A stretch of DNA of 63,968 bases from Oceanobacillus luteolus (GTDB lineage: Bacteria > Bacillota > Bacilli > Bacillales > Amphibacillaceae), in NCBI RefSeq assembly GCF_023715655.1, contig NZ_JAMBON010000018.1:1-63968 (forward strand), read 5' to 3'. Positions within the stretch are counted from its first letter, which is position 1. Every line of letters begins with the position of its first letter. The notes under the pieces are model-generated. The model saw nothing but the letters and a program-made list of their open reading frames with translations. It did no database searches and had not been told where the DNA came from. This document shows positions 54,458-63,968 of this stretch, one piece after another. The position numbers and the translations under genes were made by a program.

Positions 54458-54480
54458 CGCTACTTGCAAAAGCAGTAGCG
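54458..54480 (-). other. intercistronic hairpin between EIIB and the small membrane protein gene
   Basis: CGCTAC (54458-54463) pairs with GTAGCG (54475-54480), with an inner TGC/GCA pairing. There is no T-tract after it on the minus strand, so it is more likely an mRNA stability or processing element than a terminator. Confidence 0.45.
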
Positions 54481-54547
54481 AAGAATCTGTATATTACGTA
54501 CTTATATCTAATTCTCACTTAATCAACCTGTCTTCAACATATATCAA

Positions 54548-54868
54548 TCATTTATCCAGTTCTTCCAAAATAACATTTGCTAGCTTTTCAATCCCCATTG
54601 GAATAGGAACATACGCCTGGGGCGGGATATTTACAACTGGTCTGCCTACACGATCTCCAGCTTCTTTAAGCCTTTTATAATACATTTTTGTCTGAGGGCT
54701 TATCAAAAATAAATCAAAGTCATTTTTTTCAATCAACTTCTGACCCTCACTAGATCCTGCTGCATCTATTTCAATATCATGCCCCTTATCTTTAAGAAGT
54801 TCTGACGTTTTCTTTGCCATTAACGAAGATGACATACCACCTGCACAAATAATTAATGCTTTTTTCAT
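54548..54868 (-). CDS. licB: PTS cellobiose-specific EIIB
   Basis: 106-aa EIIB of the lactose/cellobiose family. The phosphorylated Cys is Cys8 in IICAGGMSSSLMAKK, and LISPQTKMYYK is also conserved. It passes phosphate from EIIA to the sugar bound by EIIC. ATG with GGAGG. The 82-base gap to the GH1 gene carries a cre-like sequence (54932-54945). Confidence 0.93.
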   Translation of the reverse strand: MKKALIICAGGMSSSLMAKKTSELLKDKGHDIEIDAAGSSEGQKLIEKNDFDLFLISPQTKMYYKRLKEAGDRVGRPVVNIPPQAYVPIPMGIEKLANVILEELDK

Positions 54869-54931
54869 TTTTATTCCTCCGTTGAATTATTTTTTTATAA
54901 ATTTCTTTGATTTATATTGCGAAATATGCAA

Positions 54932-54945
54932 AGATAGCGTTTACA
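54932..54945 (-). promoter_or_regulatory. cre-like CcpA site upstream of EIIB
   Basis: On the minus strand TGTAAACGCTATCT matches 13 of 14 positions of TGWAANCGNTNWCA. It lies just before the EIIB gene and overlaps the last codons of neither neighbour. Confidence 0.5.
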
Positions 54946-54950
54946 CGTCA

Positions 54951-56456
<1,506 letters not shown>

Positions 56457-56459
56457 TCA

Positions 56460-57794
56460 CTAATTTACTGTTTCACTTTGAAAAAATTGTGGTAAATAGT
56501 CTTTATGTGCTTCCAACATTTCATCCACTATTTCTTTTGCGATTGTATCAGAGGGCGTAAGCGGGTTAATCGCTAGAGCGAGAATTGCTGTATTATAGTC
56601 CCCTGTCACAGCTGCTTGAGCTGCAACCCGCTCAAAAGATTTGATTTGTTGAACGAGCCCACGTGCCGCTACAGGAATATCTCCCATTGTTAATGGGATT
56701 GGTCCGTCTTTTGTAATGATACTGCTTATTTCAACAGCTGAATCCGCTGGAATACTTGCTATTGCTCCATTATTTTTTGTGTTTACAGGTTGAATGTCAC
56801 GTTTATCTGTATAAATAGAAGTAATCAAGCGAACTGCGGCATCTGAATAATATGCTCCCCCACGCTCTTCTAATTGTGGTGGTTTAGTATTTAACTTCTC
56901 GTCTTTATATAATTCAAATAGTTCATCTTCCAACTTTTGAACAATTTCCGCTCGAGTTCCTTCATTTTTCGAGCTTTCGAGTGCTTTATCTACCATTTCT
57001 TGAGATTTATAGTAATACATGTGATACGGACACGTAAGAGCATCCAATGCCTGAATAAATTCTGGTTCCCACCCCATACCATCTATGTTTTTAACAAAAC
57101 TACTATTTTTTGGATCAGATAACTTCTCAATTACTTCTTCTTTGACACTAACACCATCAACATAAATGTCTAATCCATAAACCATATGGTTCAATCCTGC
57201 AAAATCAATACGTATACGTGAATGATCAACATCTAGTAGTTTAGCAATCCCCATTTCCATTCCAATAGGAACATTACATAGGCCGATAACTTTTTCAATG
57301 TTAGAATAACGAAGAACAGCTTCTGTCACCATCCCAGCTGGATTTGTAAAATTAATTAACCATGCATCTGGACAAAGTTCCTCCATATCTCTACAAATAT
57401 CTAAGATGACCGGAATAGTACGTAACCCTTTAAATAATCCTCCCGGACCGTTTGTTTCTTGACCAAGAACACCATATTTAAGTGGGATACGTTCGTCTTT
57501 TTCCCGTGCATTAAGAAGACCAACACGAAATTGCGTCGTGACAAAGTCTGCATCTTTTAATGCAGCTTTTCGGTCTAGTGTTAAATGAATATCAATTGGG
57601 AGGCCTGCCTTTTCAATCATTCGTTTGGCGAGGTTCCCAACAATTTCAAGTTTCTCTCTACCCTCTTCAATATCAACTAACCACAATTCTGTTAATGGAA
57701 ACTCATCATAACGTTTAATAAACCCTTCGACTAGTTCTGGAGTGTAACTTGATCCCCCTCCAATTGTAGTTACCTTCAACTTATGATTTGTCAT
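56460..57794 (-). CDS. licH: glycoside hydrolase family 4, 6-phospho-beta-glucosidase (LicH-like)
   Basis: 444-aa GH4 enzyme, which uses NAD and a divalent metal in an oxidation-elimination mechanism. N-terminal [18 protein letters not shown] binds [11 protein letters not shown] provides the metal-binding Cys and [10 protein letters not shown] the His. The substrate is likely cellobiose-6-phosphate. It follows the EIIA gene by 17 bases. Confidence 0.92.
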   Translation of the reverse strand: MTNHKLKVTTIGGGSSYTPELVEGFIKRYDEFPLTELWLVDIEEGREKLEIVGNLAKRMIEKAGLPIDIHLTLDRKAALKDADFVTTQFRVGLLNAREKDERIPLKYGVLGQETNGPGGLFKGLRTIPVILDICRDMEELCPDAWLINFTNPAGMVTEAVLRYSNIEKVIGLCNVPIGMEMGIAKLLDVDHSRIRIDFAGLNHMVYGLDIYVDGVSVKEEVIEKLSDPKNSSFVKNIDGMGWEPEFIQALDALTCPYHMYYYKSQEMVDKALESSKNEGTRAEIVQKLEDELFELYKDEKLNTKPPQLEERGGAYYSDAAVRLITSIYTDKRDIQPVNTKNNGAIASIPADSAVEISSIITKDGPIPLTMGDIPVAARGLVQQIKSFERVAAQAAVTGDYNTAILALAINPLTPSDTIAKEIVDEMLEAHKDYLPQFFQSETVN

Positions 57795-57811
57795 GGTTAT
57801 CCCCTTTCGAA

Positions 57812-58117
57812 TTATTTCATTTTATGATGAAGTTCAATCATTTCTTCAGCTAAATCCGTAACAGTCATTGCGTTCATTAGATGGTCTTGTGCATGGATGA
57901 GTAATAAGCGAATCTCTACTTTTTCCCCACGAGCTTCTCCTTGAATGAGATCTGTTTGCGACCGGTGCGCTTTTTCCAATTCCTCATTTGCTTCCTTAAT
58001 TTTTTGGTTAGCTATATCAAACTGACCAGCTTTAGCATGTTGGATTGCTTCCATTGCCAAGCTTCGAGCATTTCCACCATGTAAAATAATTTGAAAACTT
58101 ATTTCTTCTATGTTCAT
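57812..58117 (-). CDS. licA: PTS lactose/cellobiose-specific EIIA
   Basis: 101-aa EIIA. The phosphorylated His is His75 in LIHAQDHLMNAM, with Asp78 as the metal-binding residue of the trimer. It carries phosphate from HPr to EIIB. It is the first gene of the PTS operon and lies behind the LicR-type control region at 58201-58250. Confidence 0.94.
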   Translation of the reverse strand: MNIEEISFQIILHGGNARSLAMEAIQHAKAGQFDIANQKIKEANEELEKAHRSQTDLIQGEARGEKVEIRLLLIHAQDHLMNAMTVTDLAEEMIELHHKMK

Positions 58118-58200
58118 TGCTGCTCTCCTTCCCCTGAGCTGACCCGCTACAAAGTAATGGGAATATTTATTGCTTTTATCTGCTTACATATACAATAATT

Positions 58201-58214
58201 CGAAATCGCTTTCA
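58201..58214 (-). promoter_or_regulatory. cre site at the PTS operon promoter
   Basis: On the minus strand TGAAAGCGATTTCG, 13 of 14 positions of the CcpA consensus. It overlaps the predicted transcription start, about seven bases beyond the -10 box TATAGA (58226-58221). Confidence 0.72.
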
Positions 58215-58228
58215 AATAAATCTATACT

Positions 58229-58250
58229 TTTTCCTTAGCATTAAGGAAAA
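58229..58250 (-). promoter_or_regulatory. inverted repeat in the -35 region, candidate LicR activator site
   Basis: TTTTCCTTA (58229-58237), GCAT, TAAGGAAAA (58242-58250): perfect 9-base arms. It occupies the -35 region of a TATAGA -10 box (58226-58221), as expected for an activator. A second small palindrome GAAATATTTC lies at 58260-58269. Confidence 0.6.
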
Positions 58251-58298
58251 TATTACATCGAAATATTTCAGAATGAAAAACTTGTATATATTGCATAA

Positions 58299-58328
58299 AA
58301 AATACCGAGCAAATCAGCTCGGTATTTT
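58299..58328 (-). terminator. rho-independent terminator of the LicR gene
   Basis: AAAATACCGAGC (58299-58310) pairs with GCTCGGTATTTT (58317-58328) around six bases. It separates the regulator transcript from the PTS operon. Confidence 0.92.
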
Positions 58329-58336
58329 CAACCAAC

Positions 58337-60274
58337 CTACACATTATTGTATAGTATCTCTATAAAGTTTCCTCTTTGCTCACAATTTATCAGCTGTTTC
58401 ACTTTTTTTTCATTATCAATCATTCCAATTAGATATTCATACATACCTGCTAAATTCGATGTTTTATTCTTTCCTAGACTTAATAGACAAACAAATTGAA
58501 CACGATTCCCTCCCCAATTAATAGGTCTCTTCAATGTGCAAATAGCCCAAATGGTTTCATCTGAATGTGGACTCATCGGATGCGGAATTGCAACCAAGTT
58601 CCCAAAGCTAGTTGGCGATAATCGTTCTCTTTCAATTACTGATTTACCGAAAGTGCTATCCACATAGCCTGTTGATTCTAATTTACTTACCAAAAATTGA
58701 ATAACATCTTCCTTTGTGTGGAAATCTTTTTGAAGAAAGATAAGCTCCTCTTTCGCATAGACGTTAAGATTTTCATCTCTCTCATGTAAGTGATCCTCTA
58801 TTTTACTGATGTCGTCTACTCCTAATATTGTATTCACGTATATAATTGGAACAGGTAACTTTTTCTCAATCGGAATAGTTGTAATAATAAAATCAATCTG
58901 TTCTAAAGAGGTTTCACTTAATCTATAATAATCAATTGCATCTACAATTATTAATTGATTAAAGTACTTAGATTGTAATTTATACTTTAATAACATTGCA
59001 GTACCCATTCCAGTGGCACATACAATAATACAACGCTTTACATCTTGATTCATTTGTTGTCTATACATGGCCACTCTTATGTGTAACGCAATATAGCCAA
59101 TTTCATGTTCATCAATTTCTATATCTAATCTATTATTTAATACTTCACTTGCTAAAATCGCAGCATCAAATGCAAGTGGATATTTTGCTTTGATCTCGTC
59201 AAGCAATGGATTTCGTAAATTCATCCCATAACGCAGACGATTTATTGCTGGTCTTAAATGTAATCCCAAAGCTATAAGTAAATCTTTATCGTTTTTTAAT
59301 CGTAATTTAAATCGTTCATCAATTTTCATTATAATTTCGTTGATTGTATTTCTTAATTCACTTTCAACAAAGGATTCAAACTCTTGGCTGCTTAAATTAT
59401 TTGTTGCAAGTTTATTAGTACCTAAGAGATGAATGGCAATATACGCGATTTCTTGCTCAGGAAAAGAAACATCAAAAGCTGATTCAATTTTTTCTACTAT
59501 CTTCTTGGCCACTCTGTATTCTTTTTTTGAATATATCCCTTCAAATTCTTTAGGTGGAAGAGATATATAATTTTTATCGTAAATTCGCTTACAAGCGATA
59601 GCGAAATGAATACTTAAATTATTTAAGGCAATATCAGATAAGTCAATCTCATTCTCCCGGATTTCCTCTAGAATGATACATTGGATCTTATTTAATACTT
59701 CTGTTGAAAGAATTGAGTTCGTCACGTTTTGTATATTAAATTTAGCCGATTCTCTATTTAATAAATACTCTGACAAGCAAAACCTAAAATTCATCTCATT
59801 TCCTACTACCTTAACTCCATAATATGGCCTACTTTCTATCTCGAGTTGAAAGCTTTTTAATATTTTCCTTACTTCAATCAAATCATTCTGCAGTGTAGAT
59901 TTGCTTATATATAGTTCATCCGCAATGTCATCTAATTTAATATAATTATTCGCAAGAAGTAGTTTTCTAATAATATTATTGACACGCTCTTCAGGTGAAT
60001 TGGGTGGTTTATTAGCTAGATTATTAGATTTATTAAACACCTTTTGTAAAAAAAGCTTGAATGTTTTCTCGTCATTAATAACTAGCTCATACCCAACTCC
60101 TCTTGTTGACTTAATGTATCCACCACCTTGTAATAAAATATCATTTAGTTCCTTTATGTCATTCCGAATCGTTCTTGATGTTACTAGAATAGTGTTAGCT
60201 AAATCATTACTAGTAATTGGTGATTTGATAGATATCAATTCTTTTAATATTAGCATCATTCGACTAGTCAGCAT
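58337..60274 (-). CDS. licR: BglG-family PRD-containing activator with EIIB and EIIA domains (LicR)
   Basis: About 645-aa regulator. N-terminal HTH domains (TSNDLANTILVTSRTIRNDI, then a second around YISKSTLQNDL) are followed by PRD1 (LSIHFAIACKRI, AYIAIHLLGTN) and PRD2 (LGLHLRPAINRL, GYIALHIRVAMY). Next come a gat/BglG-type EIIB domain with Cys in VCATGMGTAMLL and a C-terminal EIIA domain with His in AIPHPMSPH. PTS-mediated phosphorylation at these sites tunes activity to sugar supply. ATG at 60274 with AGGAG eight bases upstream. It precedes the PTS genes on the same strand and is expected to activate at 58229-58250. Confidence 0.93.
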   Translation of the reverse strand: MLTSRMMLILKELISIKSPITSNDLANTILVTSRTIRNDIKELNDILLQGGGYIKSTRGVGYELVINDEKTFKLFLQKVFNKSNNLANKPPNSPEERVNNIIRKLLLANNYIKLDDIADELYISKSTLQNDLIEVRKILKSFQLEIESRPYYGVKVVGNEMNFRFCLSEYLLNRESAKFNIQNVTNSILSTEVLNKIQCIILEEIRENEIDLSDIALNNLSIHFAIACKRIYDKNYISLPPKEFEGIYSKKEYRVAKKIVEKIESAFDVSFPEQEIAYIAIHLLGTNKLATNNLSSQEFESFVESELRNTINEIIMKIDERFKLRLKNDKDLLIALGLHLRPAINRLRYGMNLRNPLLDEIKAKYPLAFDAAILASEVLNNRLDIEIDEHEIGYIALHIRVAMYRQQMNQDVKRCIIVCATGMGTAMLLKYKLQSKYFNQLIIVDAIDYYRLSETSLEQIDFIITTIPIEKKLPVPIIYVNTILGVDDISKIEDHLHERDENLNVYAKEELIFLQKDFHTKEDVIQFLVSKLESTGYVDSTFGKSVIERERLSPTSFGNLVAIPHPMSPHSDETIWAICTLKRPINWGGNRVQFVCLLSLGKNKTSNLAGMYEYLIGMIDNEKKVKQLINCEQRGNFIEILYNNV

Positions 60275-60479
60275 CCCAATCACTCCTATATATTATATAT
60301 AGTAAATGAATAATCAGACATGAGCATCCTACATTCATTTTATTTCGTTGAATAATTTTTCACAAATATTAGGTGAAATTCGAATAAAGATACTTAATTA
60401 AAGTTTAAGGCACGGAATGATAGAAGGATATTATTAGAAGTTTCACTAATCGTATAGGAAGAATTTGAATAAAATGACT

Positions 60480-60501
60480 ATGCCCCCCAGATGGGGGGGC
60501 A
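60480..60501 (-). terminator. GC-rich hairpin downstream of the lipase gene
   Basis: ATGCCCCCC pairs with GGGGGGCAT around AGAT. It lies about 100 bases beyond the lipase stop. The T-tract on the minus strand is weak (AGTCATTTTATTC). It stands out in an AT-rich 325-base gap (60275-60599) that otherwise shows no gene. Confidence 0.5.
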
Positions 60502-60599
60502 TGAAAGAATAGCTACTTAAGCAAAATATACGTGGAGTATCCCACAATTCTATAGTTACTCACACTAATTTAGTATTAGGATACTTCTCGTTATATTGC

Positions 60600-62180
60600 T
60601 CACTGAGAATAAATCACCGAACGTTTAAAAATATTTCCTGCTTTTGTTTTTCCTTCGATATCAATCGTAATTGTATAAGTGCCGTCTTTTTCATCTAGTT
60701 GAAGAGATTGCGAGAGTGCGTCACGGCCTGTTGCCTGCCATTGTGTATGATTTTTCGGATTGTTCGTTTCGATGACATGGTAGGTCGCTACGAGACTATC
60801 CTGGTCAATCTTAGAAGATTCAGCATGGAGTAATACAAGATTATTCCCGAGCAATACATTTCCGTTTTCCGCTGATAGCAAGTGATCACTTTGATAATCA
60901 GCTACGAGCAAATATGCATTTTCTTCTGCAGGAGATTGAGTCTTGATTTTCCATTCACCACTTACAGGCGATGGTACCTCCATAACATATCTACTCGCAT
61001 CCTTGAAGATTCCTTCTTCCATCTGCACCTCTTTAACTGACACATCCACTTTTTTCCCTGTTGGAGAAAGCAATTCAACTTCCGTTAGCGACTCTGCAGT
61101 CAATATCTGAAGTCCCAATGAGTCCACGTCCTCCTCGACATATACAGAAATCTCATCTTGTTCAGTTAACGGCCCTCCATCGACCCAGTGATTCGTTTTC
61201 GGCATAGGAAAATTCTTCTCTTCACCTATTGGTGTTGAGTTATTTGTTGTGACGAGTTGATGTCCGCTCAAATAATCTCTGAAAACAGGAAAAGTTGCCC
61301 CTGAACGGACGGATGTGTGGTTCCAATCGCCGATTCTTAATTCCTGTCCACCAGGCAAATTACTACTTGCCACCGTGACAACTCCATCGTTTGGACCATA
61401 ACTGGATAAATACACTCCGCCAAACCAATTGGCAGAGAAAGGCGTTCCCCAATTTGTCCCACCGATTGTATAATAATTATGTTGATAAGCATTTCCGTTT
61501 GCATCCGTCTGCGCTCGAAAATCCGCCATATACGCTGTCTGCATGGAAGCTGTTCCTTCCCCCTGCATTCCGATCAACTCAGCAAGCCAACCCGCTCCAC
61601 CACTATAGGCAAGATCAGCAAGCTCCGAACCGTGATGTGGACTGGAAAGTGTGATGACATTTTCTACGTAGGGTCCTGCATCATAATACGTTAGAGCCGT
61701 CTGCGTATCGACTCCACCTTTACTGTAGGCTACAACGGTAATCTGTTTCCCGTTAAAAGCGTTGGAGATTTCTCGAATCTTAGAAGCTAACAAACTTCCA
61801 TTATTCCACATATCGGCCGACTCGCCGCCCGCATCATGAAGCTGGATAAATGCCGTTTGATACCCGGCTTGATAGGCCGTCTCATACATATCATTATTTT
61901 CCCAGAAGATTTGGGCCACATTATTTAAACCAGGGACAAATAATAAAACAGGGGCATCTGCAATCAGATTGTCAGGAGTTTCTCCACGATACCATTCACC
62001 AGGGGTTTCATCATTTCCGTTCCCTCCTTTTCCAGAAACGGTATTCGACGATGAATCTTCTACCAAGACAGGTGGCGGCACTTCCTCCTGTGCAGATACT
62101 GTTTGTGTGCATCCAAGGTGTATTCCAGCTGTCAAAATGCCAAGAAAACAAACTGCCAGGAAACGATTTAGTCTTTTCAT
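60600..62180 (-). CDS. secreted lipase/esterase (alpha/beta hydrolase, AxSxG type)
   Basis: 526-aa exported hydrolase. The signal peptide ends near VSAQEE (about residue 30); a Cys at LGC is a poor lipobox, so secretion rather than lipidation is favoured. LLFVPGLNN forms the oxyanion region, the nucleophile Ser is in VVAYSKGGVDTQ (the A-x-S-x-G form of Bacillus lipases), an acidic residue is in GPNDGVVTV and the His in GDWNHTSVRSG. The C-terminal about 200 residues are a beta-rich extension of unknown role. Good AGGAG site. An inverted repeat upstream at 62211-62231 may be an operator. Confidence 0.87.
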   Translation of the reverse strand: MKRLNRFLAVCFLGILTAGIHLGCTQTVSAQEEVPPPVLVEDSSSNTVSGKGGNGNDETPGEWYRGETPDNLIADAPVLLFVPGLNNVAQIFWENNDMYETAYQAGYQTAFIQLHDAGGESADMWNNGSLLASKIREISNAFNGKQITVVAYSKGGVDTQTALTYYDAGPYVENVITLSSPHHGSELADLAYSGGAGWLAELIGMQGEGTASMQTAYMADFRAQTDANGNAYQHNYYTIGGTNWGTPFSANWFGGVYLSSYGPNDGVVTVASSNLPGGQELRIGDWNHTSVRSGATFPVFRDYLSGHQLVTTNNSTPIGEEKNFPMPKTNHWVDGGPLTEQDEISVYVEEDVDSLGLQILTAESLTEVELLSPTGKKVDVSVKEVQMEEGIFKDASRYVMEVPSPVSGEWKIKTQSPAEENAYLLVADYQSDHLLSAENGNVLLGNNLVLLHAESSKIDQDSLVATYHVIETNNPKNHTQWQATGRDALSQSLQLDEKDGTYTITIDIEGKTKAGNIFKRSVIYSQ

Positions 62181-62210
62181 TTTTCACTCTCCTATTATTA
62201 ATTTTATGTG

Positions 62211-62231
62211 AACACCATGACACTTGGTGTT
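62211..62231. promoter_or_regulatory. inverted repeat upstream of the lipase gene
   Basis: AACACCA (62211-62217), seven bases, TGGTGTT (62225-62231), about 30-50 bases before the lipase ATG. Possible operator; binding protein unknown. Confidence 0.4.
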
Positions 62232-62293
62232 AACAAAGGAAGGACAGCTAAGAGGAATAGGATAAAGAATGAGGGGTCTACGCTGCGCAGAAA

Positions 62294-62329
62294 TGCTAAA
62301 TATTTTTATTGATAAGTAAAAATTTAGCA
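62294..62329. repeat. inverted repeat in the lipase/YitT intergenic gap
   Basis: TGCTAAATATTTTTA pairs imperfectly with TAAAAATTTAGCA across eight bases. It sits in the 447-base divergent gap 62181-62627, not behind any gene. It could be a terminator remnant or operator. I see no other clear feature in that gap. Confidence 0.4.
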
Positions 62330-62627
62330 AATTCAAACTCTAGTATAATACATACAGAAATGAATAAAGAGAAACGAAACTACTAAATGAAGCAAGTTAG
62401 CTAGGCATATTCAACCGGGTCTATCAGAGTTATGAAACAATGAAGAACAATTCATCTACTAAATAAAGGTCTAAAAGGACATAAACAAACAACCTTCATG
62501 TTTAAAAACATAAATATATGCCGAGACTTCATCTACCTTAACCTTACAGATTCCGCCATATGCGTCACCAAAAATCTCCAACTATGATAGAATTAGAAAG
62601 TTGAAAAATCTATAAAAAGGAAGGTAC

Positions 62628-63500
62628 ATGATGGCACAGTCAAAACTGACAAAACAACAAATTTTCACTCGTATTATTCTACGACTTTTCTTAATCACAC
62701 TTGGCGCAGTAATTTACGCCCTTGGACTTGAAGGATTCCTCATTCCAAATTCCTTCATGGATGGAGGAGTGACGGGGGTCTCTATCATCGTCTCCAGCTT
62801 AACGGACGGTAATCTATCCCTCTTCCTCATTCTGTTTAATATTCCGTTTTTATTTTTCGCTTATAAATTGATGGGGAAAAAGTTTACGATTTTCAGCTTG
62901 TATGGAATCATCATTCTATCCATTTCAACAGCAATATTCCGAGATATCCCTACTTTTACCGACGAAATGCTTTTAGCTACGATTTTTGGAGGAGGCATGC
63001 TTGGGATCGGACTTGGCATCGTCATCCGTTATGGGGCGGCAATGGATGGTTCAGAAATTCTAGGTGTTGTGCTTGCAGGTAAATTTCCGTTTAACGTTAG
63101 TGATTTTATTATGGCATTCAATGTCATTGTTTTCACAATCGGCGGCTTTGTATTCGGCGGAGAAGCTGCAATGTATTCTGTCGTCGCTTATATCATCGCC
63201 GCAAAAGTGATGGATACGGTTGTCGATGGATTCAATGAACTGAGTGCCTTCCACATTATCACTGATCAAGCCGATGAAATGGGAAATGCCATCGTTGAGG
63301 AGCTTGGCAAAACAGTTACCTACTTGAATGCAGAAGGCGGCCATTCCGGTGAACAATTGAAAGTCATTTATGTCGTTGTATCGATATTAGAAGAATCCAA
63401 ACTACGAGATTTAATCGATGACGTCGATGAGCATGCATTTGTTTCAGTGAGTACGGTGAATGAAGTTAAGGGTAAGTTGTTTAAGAAGAAGATGGCGTAA
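62628..63500 (+). CDS. YitT-family membrane protein (DUF161/DUF2179)
   Basis: 290-aa protein with five to six membrane helices in the first 200 residues (LITLGAVIYALGLEGFLIPN, IIVSSLTDGNLSLFLILFN). A soluble C-terminal DUF2179 domain contains GKTVTYLNAEGGHSGEQLKV. YitT-type paralogues are abundant in Bacilli; function is unknown, with transport suspected. Two ATGs (62628, 62631) fit the GGAAGG site. It is monocistronic, ended by the terminator at 63510-63537. Confidence 0.9.
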   Translation: MMAQSKLTKQQIFTRIILRLFLITLGAVIYALGLEGFLIPNSFMDGGVTGVSIIVSSLTDGNLSLFLILFNIPFLFFAYKLMGKKFTIFSLYGIIILSISTAIFRDIPTFTDEMLLATIFGGGMLGIGLGIVIRYGAAMDGSEILGVVLAGKFPFNVSDFIMAFNVIVFTIGGFVFGGEAAMYSVVAYIIAAKVMDTVVDGFNELSAFHIITDQADEMGNAIVEELGKTVTYLNAEGGHSGEQLKVIYVVVSILEESKLRDLIDDVDEHAFVSVSTVNEVKGKLFKKKMA

Positions 63501-63509
63501 GTTTGGGAG

Positions 63510-63537
63510 AAAGACTGGTTTTTTGCCAGTCTTTTTT
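63510..63537 (+). terminator. rho-independent terminator
   Basis: AAAGACTGG (63510-63518) pairs with CCAGTCTTT (63526-63533-34), followed by a T-tract. It lies ten bases after the YitT stop. Confidence 0.9.
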
Positions 63538-63603
63538 ATGTGGTGAAGTGTACACTTGCGCTGATCTCTTAGGGCGAAACAAGAGATTATAGTGGTGAAT
63601 CAT

Positions 63604-63848
63604 ACAAGAGAGTGCTTCTATTGTCATGATGCATGCTGAATCGGAGATAAAACTTACTAGAGAGCCGTCCTATGGTCACGAAACAGGCTGATATGGTATC
63701 AAAACGTACAAGAGAGAGCCTCTATTGTCATGAAGCATGTTGATTCGGTAGTAAAACGTACTAGAGAGCCGTCCTATGGTCACGAAGCAAGCTGATATCG
63801 TGGTAAAACGGACAATAGAGAGGTTCTATTGACACGAATCAAGTCAAG
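63604..63848 (+). repeat. tandem array of 52-bp units, alternating A-B-A-B-A
   Basis: Units begin at 63604, 63656, 63708, 63760 and 63812, exactly 52 bp apart. Units 1, 3 and 5 open with ACAAGAGAG-like sequence and contain TCTATTGNCA. Units 2 and 4 open with ACTAGAGAGCCGTCCTATGG and contain TCACGAA. Most units end in AAAAC. The fifth is incomplete. The array lies in the gene-free stretch 63541-63968 after the YitT terminator. No ORF or spacer structure is present. Confidence 0.9.
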
Positions 63849-63968
63849 TCCATAATTCTGTGTAAAAGCATATTTTCGACCAGTAGTAATATTATTTGAA
63901 ATCATAGTGTGAGAGCAGCCACAGCTTTGCTGCTTGCCATTGACTGTAGTGCCCGATTCTTAGTATTT

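Noticed and set aside
63604-63848. CRISPR array
   Set aside because: Units are contiguous 52-bp tandem repeats with no unique spacers, and no cas genes are near.
63907-63935. AGCAGC/GCTGCT hairpin near the right edge
   Set aside because: Short stem without T-tract and no gene to serve within the window.

Overview
The window is low-GC DNA from an endospore-forming member of the Bacillaceae. The evidence is an alpha/beta-type SASP gene, CcpA-type cre sites, a LicR-controlled cellobiose PTS operon, YitT and FUSC (YqjA-like) membrane proteins, Gram-positive Shine-Dalgarno sites with many TTG/GTG starts, and, at the left edge, the 5' end of a group IIC intron very like the Oceanobacillus iheyensis one. 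Genus cannot be fixed from the sequence alone. No rRNA or tRNA gene was seen.

Layout. (1) 1-167: group IIC intron 5' end inserted just after a rho-independent terminator. (2) 194-12649, minus strand: an acyl-CoA dehydrogenase, a fused TRAP permease with its TAXI binding protein, an acyl-CoA ligase and a full beta-oxidation set (dehydrogenases, MaoC-type hydratase pair, SDRs, two thiolases, thioesterase). A sigma-54 promoter lies in front, with a likely upstream activator palindrome. (3) 12927-15566: the sigma-54 activator and a ketopantoate reductase-like gene. (4) 15895-23928: an amino/imino-acid catabolic island with an FAD oxidase, aminotransferase and aldehyde dehydrogenase, a divergent CdaR/PucR-type regulator, an ornithine cyclodeaminase/ketimine reductase-family enzyme and a PutP-type symporter. 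(5) 24020-38031, minus strand: a second organic-acid module with a two-subunit CoA-transferase, a second TAXI-TRAP importer, HBD, crotonase, ACAD, thiolase, 2-hydroxyacid dehydrogenase, thioesterase, an unassigned permease, an IclR regulator, an Ldh-family oxidoreductase and a degenerate SDR. (6) 38363-46563: mixed genes, including a ureohydrolase/Nramp-like pair with altered metal sites, a 21-bp-phased GAGCG array and a SASP gene. (7) 46672-51822: a 1716-residue bacillopeptidase F-like subtilase. (8) 52547-60274: cellobiose/beta-glucoside PTS operon with GH1 and GH4 enzymes and LicR. (9) 60600-63968: secreted lipase, YitT protein and a 52-bp tandem repeat array.

Taken together, regions 2 and 5 import unknown organic acids by TAXI-TRAP, load them on CoA (ligase in one, CoA-transferase in the other) and shorten them to acetyl-CoA. 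cre-like sites in front of each TRAP module suggest carbon catabolite control. Region 4 looks like degradation of a cyclic amino acid such as pipecolate or proline; this is inference.

The least explained items are the two helically phased repeat arrays (21 bp and 52 bp, each alternating between two unit types) and the ureohydrolase/Nramp-like pair whose metal-binding residues are replaced.
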